DNA of 64,000 bases, taken from contig JAJJXM010000024.1 of assembly GCA_024516155.1 (NCBI GenBank), positions 434,001 through 498,000 of the forward strand. Direction: 5' to 3'. Below the pieces are notes generated by a model. The model did no database searches, was not told where the DNA came from, and saw nothing but the letters and a program-made list of their open reading frames with translations. Position 1 is the first letter of the stretch. The number at the start of each line of letters is the position of its first letter. Positions 23,117-33,359 of this stretch are shown here, piece by piece. Source of the stretch: Pyronema omphalodes (lineage: Eukaryota > Ascomycota > Pezizomycetes > Pezizales > Pyronemataceae). The position numbers were made by a program, and so were the translations under genes.

Positions 23117-25290
23117 TCATCATTCTGCTCAATCTCCCAAATCCTGGGTTGAGCATCTTCCATCATTTCATCCTCATCCTGCCGCACTGCTGCGGTCTTT
23201 GTCTTTTTTGTTTCCTTGGGCTTCTCCTGCCCTTTGTTTCCATCATTATCATCGTCCCTCTTCCTCTTACCAGAGGAAGCAACCTTTCCTTCGCCAGAGA
23301 GCTCTGTTCCTCCAACTGTTTTCTTTGCATAACAATCGAACATTTTATGTCCAGATCTTCCGCACCTCCAACAGTCAGCCTTATCTTTTTTATGTTTATC
23401 AATTTCGCTCTGAGGAACATTCTGCAGAGCCTCCCTCCCTGACGCAAAGATGGTCTTCTTGTCCTTTTTTCCAGAAAAAACCTTTTTCTCCTTTTTATCC
23501 TTGAACTTATCCTTGTGCTGCACCTCCTTAGGGCGCACAGTTTCCTTGTTCTTCCCTTTATCTCTATGACGGTCTTCCCGTACTTCCAAAGATTTCTTTT
23601 TATGACCCTTTAATTCCTCATCCAAATTTTCAACAACGTGAGCAGCTTCCTTCACTGCATCAATCATTGCTTCATCGTCAGTTGGGATTCCCCCAACTCT
23701 CTGATATACCATCTTCTTAATGGCCGGTGTCATGGCTTCCCAAATCACATTCCTATACATAGGACCAATTGCTCCCACACGCATATTAAGGTCCTCCAAC
23801 TTGGTGATATAGTCGTCGATGTCTCCTTCATACTGGAGCTCTGTTATCCTTTTAACATCCTTCTGGGCCTCTCGCTTATCCTCAAATCTGGTTTCAATTG
23901 AACTTGAGAAAGCTTGCCATGTATCCTTAAGTCCTTGTCTCTGAATGGACTTTCGCCGTTCCTGGTGCCAACTTAACGCCTTGTGCGTAAGTAAGCTTCC
24001 AACCCATTTGACCTGATCGTCCTCATCCGGAAAGGCCTTGGCGTATGTTGCGATGTAATCTTGAACAGACATCCACCAAGCCCTAAACAAATTTTTATCC
24101 TTTCCAGAAAAATATTGAGGAGCCTTCATTTCTGGCATTTTGGGTCTCCTCGGCTCGTTAACCCCCGATTGCTGTAATTTCGCCACAAGTGATTCCAAGA
24201 ACGCCTCAGTGGCATTCTTTGCTTCAGGCTTCCTTTGTTGAGCCTTTTGTTTGCGCTCCTGGCGCTTCCTTTCCAACGCTTTTCTGATGTATGAATCATC
24301 TGAGTCTTCGCCGTCCGAAGGATCAGATGGTGGTGGCGGAGGTGGTGGGATTCCTCCTCCTGGTGGTTTACTGCCCCTACCACCATTTCTGCCGTTGTTC
24401 GCAGGTGTACCATCTTCTGAGGGAGGCAGGGGGACTTCTGGTGCTCTGCCGAGTGAGGGAGGTCTGGGAGTCATCTCCTCATGCATAGCCTCGGTTAGAG
24501 ACTTAGCATCGAAATGCTCCTTTCTCTGGATTTTTGACATAACAAGGTTGATAACCTTGTTCACCAATTCCAATTTCTCCTCCTCTCTCTGCTCCTCATA
24601 GTCCAGCAGACGTTGCTGGTGCATTTCCTCAGCCCTAGCAAGAGCCTCGATTCGTCCATCCCTCTGTTCATCATCCTGTTGCCTGATGGCATCCTGCGTG
24701 TTTTTCTGAAAAGCCCACTCCTCAATTTCCTTGTTAATTTTGAGTTGTCTTTGGGTAAAGGCTTCGAGAATAGCATTCGTTGTTTGAATGCCGTGATTGA
24801 GCCTTTCAGCAGCCGCTTGGTTGGCTGCTTCTTTAGCCTTTGTGTCTGTGGCAAGATTGCCAATTGTCCTCCAAACTTGGCCGGCGAAGTCGTTGCTGGC
24901 CTGAACGAGTCGCGTCACGGTTTGTAGGTTGATCTCCTGGTCCAGGTCCCCTTTCTTTGCCAAGGTATCATAGGCCTTTTGCATACCCTGGGCCATTTCC
25001 TGATACAACCCTTTCATCCGCTGTAACTCTTCATTCATAGCAGCCCCGGATCCGACTGCCTCAACCAACCTCTTGATATCCTCCTCATTGGCGTTCATTC
25101 TTTCCATCATTAGGATGACCCAGTCAGGGACTTCTCCGAGATGGAGGGTAGTTCCATGGTGGACTCTAGGAGTTCCAACCGAAGTAACCTCCTCCCAGGA
25201 GCGAGGGCGGGTGATGCTAACGGTATCGCCCATTGGAGCATCAAGTCCATCGTCGTGACGGGAAGTGCCGGTGATTCTTCGAGCGGCCAT
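23101..25290 (-). CDS. gag: Retrotransposon gag protein with zinc knuckle
   Basis: 729 aa from the ATG at 25290-25288, 126 bp inside the 5' LTR. There is a coiled-coil, Gln/Glu-rich N-terminal half, a Pro-rich linker (PPGGGIPPPPPPP), a capsid-like helical domain (QYFSGKDKNLFRAWWMSVQD) near residues 390-540, a Lys-rich basic region, and one CCHC knuckle CWRCGRSGHKMFDC near residue 640 for RNA binding. The C-terminus is acidic. The stop TAA is directly preceded by GAT TTT, forming a T5 run. Gag should form the virus-like particle that packages element RNA in the cytoplasm. Confidence 0.92.
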   Translation of the reverse strand: MAARRITGTSRHDDGLDAPMGDTVSITRPRSWEEVTSVGTPRVHHGTTLHLGEVPDWVILMMERMNANEEDIKRLVEAVGSGAAMNEELQRMKGLYQEMAQGMQKAYDTLAKKGDLDQEINLQTVTRLVQASNDFAGQVWRTIGNLATDTKAKEAANQAAAERLNHGIQTTNAILEAFTQRQLKINKEIEEWAFQKNTQDAIRQQDDEQRDGRIEALARAEEMHQQRLLDYEEQREEEKLELVNKVINLVMSKIQRKEHFDAKSLTEAMHEEMTPRPPSLGRAPEVPLPPSEDGTPANNGRNGGRGSKPPGGGIPPPPPPPSDPSDGEDSDDSYIRKALERKRQERKQKAQQRKPEAKNATEAFLESLVAKLQQSGVNEPRRPKMPEMKAPQYFSGKDKNLFRAWWMSVQDYIATYAKAFPDEDDQVKWVGSLLTHKALSWHQERRKSIQRQGLKDTWQAFSSSIETRFEDKREAQKDVKRITELQYEGDIDDYITKLEDLNMRVGAIGPMYRNVIWEAMTPAIKKMVYQRVGGIPTDDEAMIDAVKEAAHVVENLDEELKGHKKKSLEVREDRHRDKGKNKETVRPKEVQHKDKFKDKKEKKVFSGKKDKKTIFASGREALQNVPQSEIDKHKKDKADCWRCGRSGHKMFDCYAKKTVGGTELSGEGKVASSGKRKRDDDNDGNKGQEKPKETKKTKTAAVRQDEDEMMEDAQPRIWEIEQNDEESDF

Positions 25291-25402
25291 TGTTGGTTGA
25301 ATGTTTTTCTTTGTAGTTTTTGTAGGAGGATCTTTTGGTGTCGTCTTGCCCTAGAAGAGGGTCTTCCGTATACGTGTCGAAAAGTAAACTTAGTAGCTTG
25401 AG

Positions 25403-25414
25403 CCTTAAGTTTAT
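25403..25414 (-). promoter_or_regulatory. Self-complementary primer binding site (Tf1-like)
   Basis: Two bases inside the 5' LTR the element-sense strand reads ATAAACTTAAGG. No TGG of a tRNA-3'-end PBS is present. The perfect complement CCTTAAGTTTAT lies inside the LTR (25552-25541). In Tf1-type elements the 5' end of the genomic RNA folds back onto such a site and primes reverse transcription. The PBS call rests on position and a 12-bp perfect match. Confidence 0.75.
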
Positions 25415-25416
25415 AG

Positions 25417-26770
25417 TGTGAACCTGGGTATTGAGGTTTTCAATACAGAGGTTTATTCGATCAGTTATGCTTCGTTCGCAAGATAGATAACAAATAGATT
25501 TCACAAGAGCTAGGAAGTAAACTAAACGATCACAGGCCGAATAAACTTAAGGGTCTCGTCCTGAGGTATTTGGTGTAGAAAGGTATAGTCGTAACAAGAG
25601 ATCAAGTTGCTGATGCTGGAGGAGACGGTGGGAAGACTTAGGGTCTTTTATAGACTTTCGTCTACAAGTTCGCCCAGACTTCCCAAGGGAACCAACTTCC
25701 AAACTAAGCTTAGGAGATAAGACGTGAGTCAATTCTTTGACAAATCTGCTGATGGCACGCATCATGCTGCATGCGCAATTATATTAATTGCTCACTTGCA
25801 TGATGACCTTCGTGTCAGATTAATCCTTGACATTCCTTGCCGTGCTACCACACCTTCCAATCAGATATTGGGGTTAAGCGCCTAGTGGAGGGTGACTCCA
25901 CTTGAGCGCATAATGCAGTGACTCCTCTGATAATGACATGTGAGTCATATATCTTATGAGTCGTCTTGATCATAGATCTCCCTAGAGAATCTCGATTGCG
26001 AGTGAAGGAATCTGACATCATAAGGCAGACTATGCCTTACCGGAGCGCACTGCCCCGTCACATTCCTGTGTGATGTCATTTGCCCCACCTGCGCGCACTT
26101 GCGCGCAGCCACACCCTGGTGTGTACGCAAACGCCGTCTTATCTTGCAGTTGGTAGTCATTGGCCTAAGGTCGCGTCATATCAGTTCCATCCAACAGTTT
26201 CCCTGAGTGGTGTTCCTTGCTGCAGGACGTCGTCTCATGCTAATGCAATCTTGACCCTTGTCCTGAGCTCCACTCCTGTTGGCTGACTAGACTCTGCCTT
26301 GATCCTTGGCCGACTATCCGCCCAACTCAGACCTCGGATGATCCTATTCGTCTGCCTTGCACTGTCCTGAGAATTCCCTTCTCTTGCAAGCCCTCTGGTA
26401 GCCGTGCTTGGTGGAACACGACCTCAAGTATAAGGAGGTGTCCCTTCGCCGTCGTCTTCTGTCTCCATCAGCGTCGTCTGTAGTTTTCTCATGGGTAAGT
26501 CGACACCCATGAGGTAAGTTGTTCCTCGTTCCCATCCATCTGTGATCCTCCCACACTGACAGTGAATAACAGGTAGCGACGCCTCGGGCCGGGATCCTCG
26601 TGAGGTCCTTTCGGAAAGTCACGAATCACGTGACGTGGCTAGCTGGAGCTCCTCAGGGGGTTCCGGCCCGGGATACTAACCTTATTATTCATTCTCCTGT
26701 CGAGTTTGCCATGTTCTCTAAATGTTATACATGTTACCTATTCTATACTCACACAATATAGGGTGTGACA
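25417..26770 (-). repeat. 5' LTR
   Basis: 1,354 bp; same sequence and ends as the copy at 17881-19234, offset exactly 7,536 bp. It carries the predicted TATA box and transcript start. Confidence 0.93.
25552..25587 (-). promoter_or_regulatory. Predicted retrotransposon promoter: TATA box and transcript start
   Basis: If self-priming is right, element RNA should begin near 25552 (CCTTAAG...). A TATA sequence (GACTATACC in element sense, TATA at 25587-25584) sits about 32-35 bases upstream, a typical spacing. This would make U3 about 1,218 bp and R-U5 about 136 bp. Confidence 0.5.
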
Positions 26771-27382
26771 CCAGCCCAGTAGCTGGAGTCAGGGACAGCG
26801 AGACCGAGAACCTGGTTGGGCTCGACGCGGTTGGGGATACGCATTCCCTCGTCACCGGGAAGAACTGTCTGGCAGATCATAACGTGCTCGTCGAGCTGGT
26901 TATGGGTGGGGAGCTTGGCGGGGGCCTCGACGCAGAGGGGGCGATCGGGGAATGGTACATGGGCGACACCGTCTTCTCCGCAGAAAAGCCCTCCTTGCTC
27001 CTTGTCGGGATGGACATAAGCAACCGCAGTGGGACTCCACTGGTTCATCAACTTTCCGGGGGGACAGGCGTATGGGCACCAGGTGCCGCTATTTTGGGTT
27101 TCAGTATGTAAGCATGGGTTGTCACTCGGAGGTCACAGGAAGGGCCGAGAGGACTTACGCTGAACACGGACGGTCGTAAGAGTGAGCCCAGCCTTTGTTA
27201 TCAAGGTGAGGCGTCACGGGGACGATGTCCGGGTGGTCCGGGAGGTCACATCGGATTGCGGAATGTTCCATCCGTCTTTCGATGTCGGTTCCGACAGTGC
27301 CGTTCACGGCGACAGCGGCAACAAACTGCAGTAGAACTGCGCCGGTTGTAAAGACAATCGCGATCGGTTTGAATGAGAACAT
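26771..27382 (-). pseudogene. SUN-family gene copy B, 5' part
   Basis: This part contains exon 1 (27382-27159, signal peptide starting MFSFKPIAIVFTTGAVLLQF), intron 27158-27089 with a TAG acceptor where copies A and C have CAG, and 318 nt of exon 2 ending at the 5' LTR (including the duplicated CCAGC). Transcripts from this promoter would run into the 5' LTR. The cysteine-rich second half of the SUN domain is lost from any product. Confidence 0.9.
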
Positions 27383-28778
27383 TTCTAAAAATCTGCTTCT
27401 ATGTAAGTCAAGGAAATTGTAAGAGACGGAAGGATCGTCACCTGAATGCTGTGTGAGGTTTCCCAAACTGGCAGGGAATGTTGGGGTATTTATCTTTGCG
27501 GATAAATACACGACATTCGAAATACAACGTCATTCCTTAAGTAAGTTACCGCCCCCACAATGAGAAAGGTAGAAATTGTCCGAGAATTTAGGTCACTCGG
27601 CGACGCGGTAAACGATGACTGATTCGTGGTTACCATTATTTCAGAGAAACTCCGTTCCTCTCCGTATGACTAGAACGTCATCCGTGGTTTCTTTTGGTAT
27701 GACGAAATTTGGATGGCTATATCGTTGATGGCATTCAACGAATTCGGTTCGCGGAGTGTTCGCTTGAATTACGACACAGCCGCTTTCCTACCTAGAACCG
27801 AGTTTTGATAATCGAGCCCGTTACCGACGTTCGACAGATTGCCTTGACGTTCTCACTATGTTTTCCGTGGTACTTCTAGAATTCGATAATTGAAAGCCGA
27901 GTGCTCCCATGTGATCCCCCATGTTGCTGTTCACGAGGAAATAACACTTCTATCACAGGCAATGACCACCAGCCTCAGACAATCTATACAATAAGGAACA
28001 GACTATCTTATGAATTGGACGATATTATACGTATATTCTCATAAAAAAATGAAATAAAAAAATAAAAAAACACAAACTAAACATGCCTTCTGGATTCTAT
28101 AGATACGCAGTTACAATCCCCTCCAACTGCAGCCCCGTAACCAGCGCCGGTGATGCATAGCAACTTCCACAATTAGTTAGCAAAGTTTCTATTCTTCACC
28201 TCTGGTCTTGGGAAGCTAGACTGAAACTAGTTTCCGGTGCTCCCCAATGCCTTTGTCTTCGCCCTTATGACGTTTTACCACGTCTTCCGATGACAGCGGG
28301 GACAACGTCAGGAGACGTCACCGGTTTACTAGTTCATTTACAGTCGTAGAATAATAGAATTTCGTAATCCATATTGATGGTATTGGTGGTACACTGGAGC
28401 CACCACAAGGGTCACAAGAGCTGCTGCCGAATGAGAAACGTCCAAAGAGATCGTCGAAATAGTGACCAGTATTGCAAGATTGGATTGAATGGTAAGCGGG
28501 GGAGTTTCAGGAGGGTTGGCTAGAAGCATTCTTTTACATCTTTTCCGACTCAACACGGTCTATGGGCAGGGGGTGCGGCGTGCTTGCATGTCTGGGGCCA
28601 CCGTCGAGCGGGTCAATGAGCAGTGTACACAGATTAGTTGGGAATGCGATTATAGCGAATAGCCTCATTGGCGAGTTTCGGAATTGAAGGTTTCATCCGG
28701 CCTCCAGGCATGGGGGGAGGGGGGGGGGGGGGGGGTTGCGGGTATGACTACAATTCCCATGTCTTCGATGGCTAGTTG

Positions 28779-29108
28779 TTAATGGCCCCGGTTCGCGTAG
28801 TGTTTCGGTTTTCTGTAATTTTCTTCCACGTTCCCAACCTCAAGGTTATGACGTTTGCTACAGTCTGAATACATTATCTCGACGCTCCAGCTGTTACCTT
28901 GGAGTCTCGCTGGGATCCGCCCCAGAGCACACTTTATCTCTTCGGCCTGTTGCCGCTTCTCTTCTTCCTGCTCGTTTTCATTCTCGTTGTTACGGTCTGG
29001 AGCCCTGTTTACTCTTTTCCCGTTCGTCACTCTCAACTCGCCTCTCTCAACTCTCCTCTCCGCTGCTCTCCGCTGCTTTCCTCTGCTCTCCTCACCATTC
29101 CTCTTCAC
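28779..29108 (-). CDS. Repeat-borne basic ORF, unit B (doubtful gene)
   Basis: A 109-codon version of the frame seen in the other units. It is longer because the purine-rich tract keeps the frame open from an earlier ATG (MKRNGEESRGKQRRAAERRV). The core GRIPARLQGNSW and the end KHYANRGH match the other copies. No known domain. Confidence 0.3.
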   Translation of the reverse strand: MKRNGEESRGKQRRAAERRVERGELRVTNGKRVNRAPDRNNENENEQEEEKRQQAEEIKCALGRIPARLQGNSWSVEIMYSDCSKRHNLEVGNVEENYRKPKHYANRGH

Positions 29109-29670
29109 TCATTTTCGCTGCTCTTCTCTCGTCTCTGCTCCTCTACTCTCCTATGTGCTCCTCTTTCGGTTCGCGTAGTGACTGCCTGCATTACGGAATT
29201 ACCCGTTCGTTAACCTAGGGGTGCCATGCTCTGACTGCAATACATACACCGGAACGCGAAATCCTTTTCATTCGAAGCACGATATGCACAACTTACCAGA
29301 TGTATATTACTAATGAACTTGATAATAGTTGTTCTTCAAGAGTCACATGTCGAAAACGTCCACATCTTAGGAGAGGAGGCGGAGGGGGGCAGCCGTTGGT
29401 GGAGATATGAAATATTGGAGACAGTATCGATTTAACCTACGAGAAGAGTATTACTGCTGACATGTAACCCAAAACGCTGTAGGATTTGCAATGTCGAGGT
29501 TCAGCACGATATCCACGAGTGAACGCTGAAACAGATGCTGACATGTCACACTTCAGCAAAAATTCAGAGACGTTGACATAACTAATAATATTCATCTATC
29601 TCTCAACTTCCAAACGTTTTACATGTGTGCGATGCCAGCTTCAGAAACACGGACGGACCAACAAATTACA

Positions 29671-29934
29671 TCACTTCCTTCCAGAATACTTCTCAAGCTT
29701 TGCCTGAATCTCGGTAGTATTTGCTCCAACCACTTGATCGACCTTTTCGCTACCGACATAGAAAAAGAATGTCGGCATGGCACGAATACCCATGGTGTTA
29801 GGGAGCTCCTGAAAGTTGTCGATGTCCAATTTGAAGAACTTCACGTCTGTATACAGGGCCTCAAATTGTGCGATTCGATGGGCGACTGCGCTACAAGGAC
29901 CTGAGGTACTGTCAGAAGCAAGTAAGGCGGTCAT
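29671..29934 (-). pseudogene. Thioredoxin copy B, exon 3 fused to foreign sequence
   Basis: Exon 3 (29900-29671, 230 nt) keeps its full length, frame, acceptor CAG, cis-Pro loop AMPTFFFYVGSEK and end KYSGRK. Exons 1 and 2 are replaced by the segment shared with unit C. Reading through the old acceptor gives an 87-codon frame starting MTALLASDSTSGPCSAVAHR, in which the first active-site cysteine and Trp are lost (SGPC in place of WCGPC). If expressed it could at best be a one-cysteine protein; most likely it is a relic. Confidence 0.8.
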
Positions 29935-31050
29935 CTCATGCTAAGGTACCCTGGTCACAACGGTACGTTTCAGAGATTGAGGACTCGACCACTACATTTT
30001 CCCCTCCAAAAATAAAACAGGATTCATTTGATACACATGATGTGACAGATCGGTGTTTCTTGAGTATAGCTCCGTCAAAAACGTATGGTTAAATGTGGTT
30101 GTGGTGGAGAAATAGCGGGAGAAACAAATGCAAATTTTCTATAATGACGATGCATTACGCTGGCCCTGGGTCTCAAATCTGCTCTTCCAGGTTGTGCAAT
30201 CATCAAATGGGGTATGGGAATGGTGTCGTATTAACAGTGTAGACAGCAGAGTCGGAGGCGGAATCTTGAGGGCGGACGCTTTGAAACATGATACATGGGT
30301 GATCACTGGGCCTTACTAAGCGACATGAATTTTCCTATATTTGCTCATCAATTCCAAGACGCTAGTTGAGCTCAGTGTCTGTCACCATACGTTTTTCCGG
30401 TCCATCAGATATTCCAGCAAAGTCGACTAATCTCGACCCTGACCTCTGATCTCAACTACCTTTCTCCATCGTACATCTTTCCACTCCATAAACAAAGCTA
30501 TGTCTACAATGTTTTCACAACACAAGTTACTCGTAACAAAAGTCTCATAACTGATGATAGTAATTCAAATATTTGTCGGCAACGATGAACTAGATGGCTG
30601 AACATCATGGCATGGAAACCTGATGGTTGTCTAGATATCCACAGAACTCGTTAATTGGGTTACGTGTCAATGGTATTGAGTTTGAGGGTAAGACTACCTA
30701 TACAAGAGTTTTTGATGAAAACATGTAATATATCAGGATATATCTCAGGGATAGCTGATTATGGCTGCAGTTTGAACAGCCTCTCATACTGGCCGTGGAT
30801 GAAGACATTACAGCTTTTCTTCAATAGAAATTGTTATCGGAAGATATAGTTCACACGTGGCTATGAATATACGTATTGTTGAATAATCATGCGTTTTAAG
30901 ATTGTTAGAACTTCAACCATAACTTCCAAAGGTATTTCCATGCGTTGTGTTTATCTCAAAGATTGCGGCCGAATGGTACCGCGTATTGAACACGTATATC
31001 TTTGAAACAGAAGAAGCGAACAAAAAACCTCAAGGAGCCCCCTTTGACTC
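29935..31050 (-). repeat. Segment shared only by units B and C (inverted copy)
   Basis: About 1.1 kb matching 41615-42735 on the other strand at roughly 90 percent by eye. It joins thioredoxin exon 3 at the same point in both units, so the rearrangement predates the B/C duplication. I recognise no gene or transposon in it; the short frames it contains are not consistently open in both copies. Confidence 0.8.
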
Positions 31051-31116
31051 GATCAAAGACCGGCAATTATAAAGTAAACACAGAAGGCCGAAAAACATCC
31101 CTGGATCAACCTCTAT

Positions 31117-31576
31117 CTAAGCTGTACAACAAGTTCGACGCAAGTGAGCACAACACCCGTGTGCAATATAACAAATAGACAACCCTTTGTTGATCCAGCC
31201 AGTACGGCAATATTCATGATGCCAGTCTTGTTGACCGTTATGACATTGAGTCACATAGCAGTATCCTTTTGCGCCCGAGGACTTGATTTCGTGTGGGAAA
31301 GCCGGATCCACGTTTACGATTCTGCTGGTCATGCCGTTCTTACCAGAAATGTCGATTCCAGCACCCTGAACTTCCTCTTGGCCTGGATTTTTTTCAATAG
31401 AGGCGCTTGAAACTACGTCATTGGGAATTATGGTAGAATCTTGCGAAACGGAATCTGCTGTGGTATGGTCAATATGGAGTAAAAGGGATGCAGAAATATG
31501 GGTAGATACCAATTCCATCTCCTGGGAGAGCCAAGACCGCGCTAGCACTGAGTAAAATCAAAAGAAGGCTCTTCAT
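31117..31576 (-). CDS. Small secreted cysteine-rich protein, 135 aa (spliced)
   Basis: Exon 1 is 31576-31510 and exon 2 is 31457-31117, separated by a 52-bp intron (GTATCT donor, TATTGACC branch region, CAG acceptor). The spliced frame is continuous, 136 codons with stop. It begins with a signal peptide (MKSLLLILLSASAVLALP). A Ser/Val/acidic pro-like stretch follows, then a compact C-terminal domain with eight cysteines (YCYVTQC, EYC, SICY, GCC, TCC), enough for four disulfides. The acceptor is CAGCAG, so a one-residue alternative is possible. I recognise no family; the design is that of a secreted effector-like or defence-like protein, and I assign no activity. It lies just beyond the unit B arm. 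Confidence 0.72.
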
Positions 31577-33191
31577 TGTGTACGTTGTTTTGCCGTTGGC
31601 GAAGGAATATTGCGGGAACAGTTTTTGGATAGAAGCCTTGTATATGAGGATGGTAGTCACTTCTGGGTCGATGTACCAATTGTAAAGTAATGCAATGAAA
31701 TGTTGACGTCGACTGAATGATACGTTTAACACAATATTGCCGGTATTTATAGGTGTGATGTGAATCATCGGGCGGTCACTCGGCAGTAGACCTGAAACAC
31801 CGAGATACTGCGATGGTGAGAACCCGAAAACGCTATCCGAAAATAGACATCCTGCCGATAAATTGGGCAGCTATCCATATAGACATGGTATCCGCATGTA
31901 CATGACCATGTACAAGCATGAGAAGGTGATACACATTATACCTCACCGCGTAATCAACCAGGTTGTAGGGATCTGGATACCATCCATCATAAATATTGAG
32001 ATTATTGGCTGTAATATCGACTGAAACAACATGAATACAAGTTCGAAAAGGTCCGCGTTATTTGCTGCTTCACTTGCAAACTGTATATTATGGTTGTTCT
32101 ATGATAGCGACTGGTTCGCAGGTAATGAGAGGCAGACCAGTAGAGAGAGAGGTAGTCAATAGGTAAACTTCATGTTGAAGAGAAGAACGACAATAAGAAG
32201 AACAAGGAGGGAGGTGAAAGTAGAAAACAGAGGCCAGCAGAAAGAGAAGCATGGCGGGTGAAGAGAGACGGACGAAGGAGAGATAGAAGAGAAGGAAGGA
32301 GATGGAGCGAGAGGGACGGCGAATAGAAGAAGAGTCAGAAAAGCAGGACGAGCAGAGAGAAAGAGTGAATAGGGCTCACAATGTACCAATGAGAAGCAAA
32401 AACAGTCCGAGGAAGAAGGGGGGCAACTGGTCCAAGATACAATGTACGCTCTGAGACGAATCCCAGCGAGAATCTGAGGTAAAAGGCAGAGCCCCCATAT
32501 GCATCATCTACTTATAAGTGACACACCAGGCACTCTCAACCCGATAATAAAAGTTATAACATAAATTCGGCGTCTCTATATAACATACAGCACTAGAATT
32601 CAGTACTTATTTCATCGCTATCTTATGAGCTTGAAAACTCCATTTTTCACCCACCGGTCAAGCCTGTTCAGAGGTTTTAACACCTCTCCCCTTGTTCACC
32701 TAAAAATGTTAATTCCTGCACGGCTTGCTGCTTGGATTTTCTTTACCCTCTGTTACGCAATGCAAAGTACCGATCCCCGCACATGCGATAAATGCCGTGC
32801 CGTTCTCTAAGTACCTGTATCGGATATCCAGGGTTCCAGATTTTGTAGTGACTGATATCCTTGTGGGTCCAAGCCGCTAGATGATTTGCATACCACGGAA
32901 GCTACTTTCCCAGCTGCCTTCGACTGACGAGCAGAGCCATGTGACAGTTCTGCAACAAGATACCACTGATAGAAGCACCCTCAACTCCATACGTAGATTA
33001 TCAACATTATTGCAGCAGTTAACTACGCGTACAAAGTTTTAGAAGTTCGGGATATGGAAACATGCATAGTGTGGATCTATACGACAAGAGATTATTATGA
33101 CCCAACAACCAGCTGCATATTTCCGTCCAGTCCGGGATACTAGCTATAAATATATGCTTCGGTATGTAGCTATCCGCTGTTCCTCCGCATT
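31577..33191. other. Intergenic region with a relic of the repeat ORF
   Basis: Apart from the purine-rich relic listed next, I see only short frames. A 34-codon plus-strand frame at 32706 (MLIPARLAAWIFFTLCYAMQ) looks like a signal peptide followed by a CxxC, but I find no downstream exon and do not call a gene. Confidence 0.45.
32160..32510 (+). repeat. Diverged purine-rich relic of the unit ORF
   Basis: A GA-rich stretch leads into GTGAATAGGGCTCACAATG (32365), AGCAAAAACAGTCCGAGGAA (32395) and CGAATCCCAGCGAGAATCTG (32457). These match in order the AACAGGGCTCCAAACCG, ACGAGCAGGAAGAAG and CGGATCCCAGCGAGACTCCA landmarks of the ORF in units A-D. No other part of the unit accompanies it. It suggests that this segment moves or duplicates on its own. 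Confidence 0.6.
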
Positions 33192-33268
33192 ATGATCAAG
33201 TGGCGCAGTGGGCAGCGTGCCTGGCAGCTATTTATGCAGTACGAACCTCTGGTACAAGTACCAGTTAA
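33192..33268 (+). pseudogene. tRNA-like relic
   Basis: TGGCGCAGTGGGCAGCG at 33201 closely matches a tRNA A box and D arm. CTGGTACAAGTACCAG at 33249 makes a five-pair T-arm-like stem with a six-base loop in place of seven and a poor B box. The anticodon arm and acceptor do not pair properly. It is best read as a decayed tRNA or tRNA-derived element. Confidence 0.45.
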
Positions 33269-33359
33269 AAAAGAAGAAAGTGTCGTTATATATTTGTTCA
33301 AGTTCCCGGTTTTTTACGGAAAGGGTTAAGGTAAAGCATCTTCAGTTTCGAGACAGAAG

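Larger units (their letters stand above)
17881..26770 (-). mobile_element. Complete Ty3/gypsy chromovirus-type LTR retrotransposon (8,890 bp)
   Basis: The element reads on the minus strand: 5' LTR (26770-25417), gag, pol, polypurine tract, 3' LTR (19234-17881). The domain order PR-RT-RNaseH-IN-chromodomain places it with the chromoviruses. All frames are open and the LTRs look identical where I compared them, so it is young and may be active. It sits inside exon 2 of SUN copy B, flanked by CCAGC. Confidence 0.95.
16850..31050 (-). repeat. Segmental unit B, split by an LTR retrotransposon
   Basis: Unit B has the same order as unit A. Its SUN gene is divided by the gypsy element at 17881-26770. 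It shares with unit C, but not with A or D, a 1.1-kb segment joined to thioredoxin exon 3. Its G tract lies at 28712-28735. The recognisable inverted match to unit C ends near 31050 (GCGAACAAAAAACCTC, matching about 41630). Confidence 0.85.

Noticed and set aside
25391..25416. tRNA-type primer binding site
   Set aside because: No TGG-starting match to a tRNA 3' end next to the LTR; the self-complementary site explains the position better.
30655..30849. 64-codon frame with a counterpart at 41808-41993
   Set aside because: Both copies belong to the duplicated B/C segment; starts differ and nothing suggests coding.
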